Positions 4,494-7,223 of a stretch of 7,223 nt of DNA are shown piece after piece. Position 1 is the stretch's first letter. Every line of letters starts with the position of its first letter. A model generated the notes under the pieces. It did not search any database and was not told where the DNA came from. It saw nothing but the letters and a program-made list of their open reading frames with translations. Made by a program: the position numbers and the translations under genes. Source of the stretch: Pseudobdellovibrionaceae bacterium (lineage in GTDB: Bacteria; Bdellovibrionota; Bdellovibrionia; Bdellovibrionales; Bdellovibrionaceae); contig JACMRP010000223.1 in the NCBI GenBank assembly GCA_014376325.1, positions 1 through 7,223 of the forward strand, in the 5' to 3' direction.

Positions 4494-5672
4494 CTATTCG
4501 TTGATGCCCATAAGGCTTCGAAGTCCGACAAAGCGTCGAGCAATCCAACAGATAATGAACGCTGGAAGAAATGCTTCGAACCCGAAAAGTTCCCAAGCCA
4601 TGATCGCCCCGGTCCAGGGAATGTGTGCGCTCGCCGCAAAAACAGCTACTAGACCTAAAGATGCAGCGTACACCGCGGGCAATGTCATCCAGCCCGCAGC
4701 GGCCGCACCGAGGCTCGCTCCGATCGCCATCAAAGGCGTGACTTCACCACCCTTTAGCCCCGAAGCCGAAGACACGACCGTGAATAAACTCTTCCAAATA
4801 AAATCGAGTGCCGGGACGGGGCCCTCCATCGCATTACGGATCAATTGTAAACCCAATCCGTTGTAGCGAGTGTCGTGCATTAGCAAAGTGGCGGCCGCAA
4901 CAAGGCAAGCGCCTACGAAGGGACTTAGCCATTTTTTAAAAAAAGCCCTGAAGAAATATTTCTCCAATGAATGAAATAGAATCAAAAAAACTTTCGCGGT
5001 AATACCGAAGAGGGCGCCAAGGCAAACCCATTTTAATAAAAGCATCGGAGTGAACCTTAAATTTCCGAACGCAGGGTACTGCACGTGACTGGCGCCCAGG
5101 AATTTAGCGACCGCATTCGCACCGAATGAAGAAACTAAGCACCAAGGCAGAAACTGGAAGGGCCAACGTCGGTGGGGCGTAACTTCGAGCGCGAAGATCG
5201 CGCCGGCCCAAGGAACGCCGAAGATCGCGCCAAAACCGGCTGCCAGTGCCGACCTGACAATTCTTTGCCGATCAAACTGGGCGTTCGGAAATAACTTCTG
5301 CAGAAGGCTCTGGAAGCTATCGCCGATCGCGACCGCAAATTGCACGGCGGTGCTTTCACGTCCCACGGATGCCCCGAAAAGATGACTTAAAATGGTGAAA
5401 CAAAAAATCAGAACGCCGTTGATGGAGGGGACCGGGTGGGTAGGCTCATGAGCTTGATGCACGATACGCTGGGTACTGTGGATTTTTTCGTCAAAATACG
5501 AATAAGCAATTCCGGTAATTAATCCAAGAACCGGCAGTGCCAAAATGAGTTCGTCGTGCGCAAAAAAAGTCTGTGAAGCAAGGCTCAGGAGATTTAAGAA
5601 CAGCGCCGAGGCCGCACCGACCGAAAAAATGACAAGTGCAAAGCATAAAAGACCGATCGCAATAGACGTCAT
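4494..5672 (-). CDS. CLC-family anion channel/antiporter, resembling the fluoride-exporting CLC-F branch
   Basis: A 392-residue inner-membrane protein with about ten or more hydrophobic segments and no C-terminal CBS domains. CLC motifs: 'GASVGRESTAVQFA' (100-113) with the gating glutamate Glu106, 'GAIFGVPWAGAIFALE' (148-163), 'NGLGLQLI' (271-278), 'GLKGGEVTPLMAIGASLG' (305-322), and 'IPWTGAIMAWELFG' (351-364). The 'GREsTAVQ' and 'GGEVTPL' forms are those of CLC-F fluoride/proton antiporters rather than chloride CLCs ('GREGP', 'GGxFxP'), and the Thr of GGEVTP (312) is kept. The chloride-selective GSGIP motif is not found; the matching region reads HSTQR (65-69). The fourth residue of the GREG motif is Ser. 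The likely job is export of fluoride or another halide, driven by protons, protecting the cell. Substrate is inference. Start ATG 5672 has AGGA six bases before it. It diverges from the TerC-like gene over 47 bases. No fluoride riboswitch is recognisable upstream. Confidence 0.88.
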   Translation of the reverse strand: MTSIAIGLLCFALVIFSVGAASALFLNLLSLASQTFFAHDELILALPVLGLITGIAYSYFDEKIHSTQRIVHQAHEPTHPVPSINGVLIFCFTILSHLFGASVGRESTAVQFAVAIGDSFQSLLQKLFPNAQFDRQRIVRSALAAGFGAIFGVPWAGAIFALEVTPHRRWPFQFLPWCLVSSFGANAVAKFLGASHVQYPAFGNLRFTPMLLLKWVCLGALFGITAKVFLILFHSLEKYFFRAFFKKWLSPFVGACLVAAATLLMHDTRYNGLGLQLIRNAMEGPVPALDFIWKSLFTVVSSASGLKGGEVTPLMAIGASLGAAAAGWMTLPAVYAASLGLVAVFAASAHIPWTGAIMAWELFGFEAFLPAFIICWIARRFVGLRSLMGINE

Positions 5673-5719
5673 AGATCATCCTGTTGTAGCCTTTGCGAAA
5701 CAAACTGCAAGGATTTTCT

Positions 5720-6760
5720 ATGTTGAAATACTTTACGGGATCTATCATTTCTACAGTCGTCGGACTGGTGCTTTCCGCAGGCGTTGGATATTATTATTCG
5801 GGGACCCTTGCAGGTGCCGCCCAGGCGTTTTTTATCGCGATGATCTTGGCCGTTCTTGAAGTCTCTCTTTCATTCGATAATGCCATCGTAAACGCCATGG
5901 TTCTGAAGCAGATGACGCCGATCTGGCGCCATCGCTTTTTGACCTGGGGTATGTTGATCGCAGTTTTTGGAATGCGGCTGGTGTTTCCGCTCGCCATTGT
6001 TTCGGTCGTCGGTAAAACGGATCCATGGTCCGCACTCGTGATGGCGGCGATGCACCCGGATCAGTACGCGAAGCTGATGGCATCTGCGCATCTTGGAGTC
6101 GCGGCCTTTGGCGGAACATTTTTGTTGATGGTGACTTTGCGGTATTTCTACGATGAAGCGAAGGACGTTCACTGGATTTCTATCTTCGAAAAGCCGCTGG
6201 CTAAGCTCGGTAAGATTGACGAGATCGAGATCGGCCTCGCCCTATTTACGCTCTGGTTCTTGTCGTCTTTCATGCAAGAGCACGAGCAGTTAACTTTCGT
6301 TCTTGCTGGAATGGCGGGGTTATTTACATTCATCGCGGTGGACGGAATCGGCTCGTGGCTCCAGATGTCCCAGGATGGTGTGAAGGACATGCACAAGGCC
6401 AGTGCCGGAATGTTTCTGTATCTTGAAGTTTTAGATGCCTCATTCAGTTTCGATGGAGTCGTCGGCGCCTTTGCGATCACGCACAATTTATTTATCATCA
6501 TGATTGGCTTAAGTATCGGTGCATTCTTCGTACGATCGCTGACAATCCTGTTTGTTGAAAAGGACACGCTGACAAAGTTTTTGTATTTGGAGCACGGCGC
6601 TTTTTACGCTATCGGTTTCTTAGCGATGATCATGTTGATGGATCCGTTCCTGCACATCCCGGAGTGGATTACCGGACTGATCGGTGGCGTGGTGATCATA
6701 CTAGCCTTTTACGCTTCAATCCGCGCTGCTCGAAAAGAACAGTTGCCACAGCCGAAGTAA
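5720..6760 (+). CDS. DUF475/TerC-family integral membrane protein
   Basis: A 346-residue inner-membrane protein with about nine hydrophobic segments. It has the two related acidic signatures of the family, one in each half: 'LEVSLSFDNAIVNA' (46-59) and 'LEVLDASFSFDGVVGAF' (235-251). The paired Glu and Asp residues lie inside membrane helices and are likely metal- or proton-binding, and the repeat suggests an inverted two-fold transporter fold. TerC relatives such as Alx and YkoY are linked to manganese export, and TerC itself to tellurite resistance; the DUF475 branch has no assigned substrate, so ion export is inference. The ATG at 5720 is preferred over a TTG nine codons earlier because AAGGA sits six bases before it. 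The middle loop (about 145-170) is hydrophilic. The gene is divergent from the CLC gene with 47 bases between starts, so the two promoters must overlap or lie in coding sequence. Its 3' end overlaps the convergent transporter gene by 65 bp. Confidence 0.9.
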   Translation: MLKYFTGSIISTVVGLVLSAGVGYYYSGTLAGAAQAFFIAMILAVLEVSLSFDNAIVNAMVLKQMTPIWRHRFLTWGMLIAVFGMRLVFPLAIVSVVGKTDPWSALVMAAMHPDQYAKLMASAHLGVAAFGGTFLLMVTLRYFYDEAKDVHWISIFEKPLAKLGKIDEIEIGLALFTLWFLSSFMQEHEQLTFVLAGMAGLFTFIAVDGIGSWLQMSQDGVKDMHKASAGMFLYLEVLDASFSFDGVVGAFAITHNLFIIMIGLSIGAFFVRSLTILFVEKDTLTKFLYLEHGAFYAIGFLAMIMLMDPFLHIPEWITGLIGGVVIILAFYASIRAARKEQLPQPK

Positions 6761-7223
6761 CAATCAGTACCGCTCCCATAGCTTGCTGGATGGTCAATGT
6801 ATCGTCCAGCAGCAGGTAGGCGAAAAAAAACGCGTAGGGGCTTTCTAAAAGAAATATCATACTGGCCGTCGTGTCGGATAATACCTTCTGCGCACGAACT
6901 TGAATAAAAAACGCCAGCACGCTGCAAGCGCTTGCAAGTATAAAGACTCCGATCAGCGCCTTCGACGTCACCGCGCCTCTTTGAAATTCCGTGCTCCATA
7001 AAAATATTGGTAAGATCACGATCAACGCCCACAGCGATTGAAAGTTATTAAGTCGGAATGGATTCTTCACGGTCTTCGTGACCCGTCCGATGTAGATGAT
7101 ATGAAATGCGGCTAACACCGCGCTTGCTAACGTCCACAAATCACCCGGATTGACTTGGTCACTGAGTGCCGCGACATTGAGACCCATCAACAAGTAAGCT
7201 CCCGCGCAGGCTATGACCGCGAA
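6696..7223 (-). CDS. EamA/DMT-superfamily transporter, 5' end outside window (partial)
   Basis: The minus-strand frame is open to the window edge (first visible residues FAVIACAGAYLLMGLN), so the TTG and ATG codons near 7193-7185 are internal. 175 residues are seen of a family that usually has about 290-300. They contain the end of the first EamA repeat and the complete second one: 'NPGDLWTLASAVLAAFHIIYIGR' reading into further helices, with about six hydrophobic segments, 'STEFQRGAVTSKALIGVF' before the conserved 'ACSVLAFFIQVRAQKVLS' region, then 'ESPYAFFFAYLLLDDTLTIQQAMGAVLIV', the typical 'P.......L.E.lt..q..Ga.lI' ending. A short basic cytoplasmic tail follows (KRKR). These are inner-membrane drug/metabolite transporters; the substrate cannot be inferred. 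The last 65 bp overlap the end of the TerC-like gene on the opposite strand. Confidence 0.85.
   Translation of the reverse strand, partial: FAVIACAGAYLLMGLNVAALSDQVNPGDLWTLASAVLAAFHIIYIGRVTKTVKNPFRLNNFQSLWALIVILPIFLWSTEFQRGAVTSKALIGVFILASACSVLAFFIQVRAQKVLSDTTASMIFLLESPYAFFFAYLLLDDTLTIQQAMGAVLIVTSAVATVLFEQRGLKRKRLV

Noticed and set aside
5673..5719. Possible fluoride riboswitch in front of the CLC-like gene
   Set aside because: Space is too short for the aptamer plus expression platform and the conserved aptamer bases are not seen on the minus strand.
1..7223. CRISPR array, tRNA, rRNA, insertion sequence or integrase
   Set aside because: No regularly spaced long identical repeats, no transposase or integrase frames and no recognisable RNA gene were seen on either strand.

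Overview
The window looks like chromosomal DNA from a Gram-negative bacterium. Two genes carry secretion or lipoprotein signals, and the housekeeping genes are about 50% G+C by hand count. The mix of a DUF2141 protein, a DUF475/TerC-type membrane protein and a proline-rich lipoprotein would suit a Bdellovibrio-like lineage. That is only an impression from gene content and was not tested by any search.

Layout. (1) 3-1832, plus strand: the end of purK, then purE overlapping it by an ATGA, then msrB 22 bases later. purK and purE carry out the two-step carboxylation of aminoimidazole ribonucleotide in purine synthesis. msrB repairs oxidised methionine. (2) 1833-2785, plus strand: a compact two-gene cassette of a small winged-helix DNA-binding protein and a nucleotidyltransferase-fold protein, again joined by an ATGA overlap. 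Its G+C is about 44%, lower than the neighbours. In front of it lie three copies of a 17-bp imperfect palindrome, spaced exactly 21 bp apart, around a TATAAT box. This looks like a self-regulated toxin-antitoxin-like or defence-like accessory module and is the most interesting part of the window. (3) 2786-4147, minus strand: a secreted DUF2141 protein and an unrecognised lipoprotein with a 13-residue tandem proline/valine/threonine repeat and six cysteines, separated by a clear intrinsic terminator. (4) 4148-4493: a gene-poor spacer. (5) 4494-5672, minus strand: a CLC-type anion transporter most like the fluoride-exporting CLC-F branch. It is divergent, 47 bases away, from a DUF475/TerC-family membrane protein (5720-6760, plus). 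(6) 6696-7223, minus strand: the C-terminal part of an EamA/DMT-type transporter running off the window and overlapping the TerC-like gene tail-to-tail by 65 bp.

The genome is tightly packed here: two 4-base same-strand overlaps, one pair of convergent stop codons that touch directly, and one convergent overlap. Apart from the purine pair and the winged-helix/nucleotidyltransferase pair, the genes show no obvious common pathway. The right half collects membrane and envelope proteins likely concerned with ions and small solutes.
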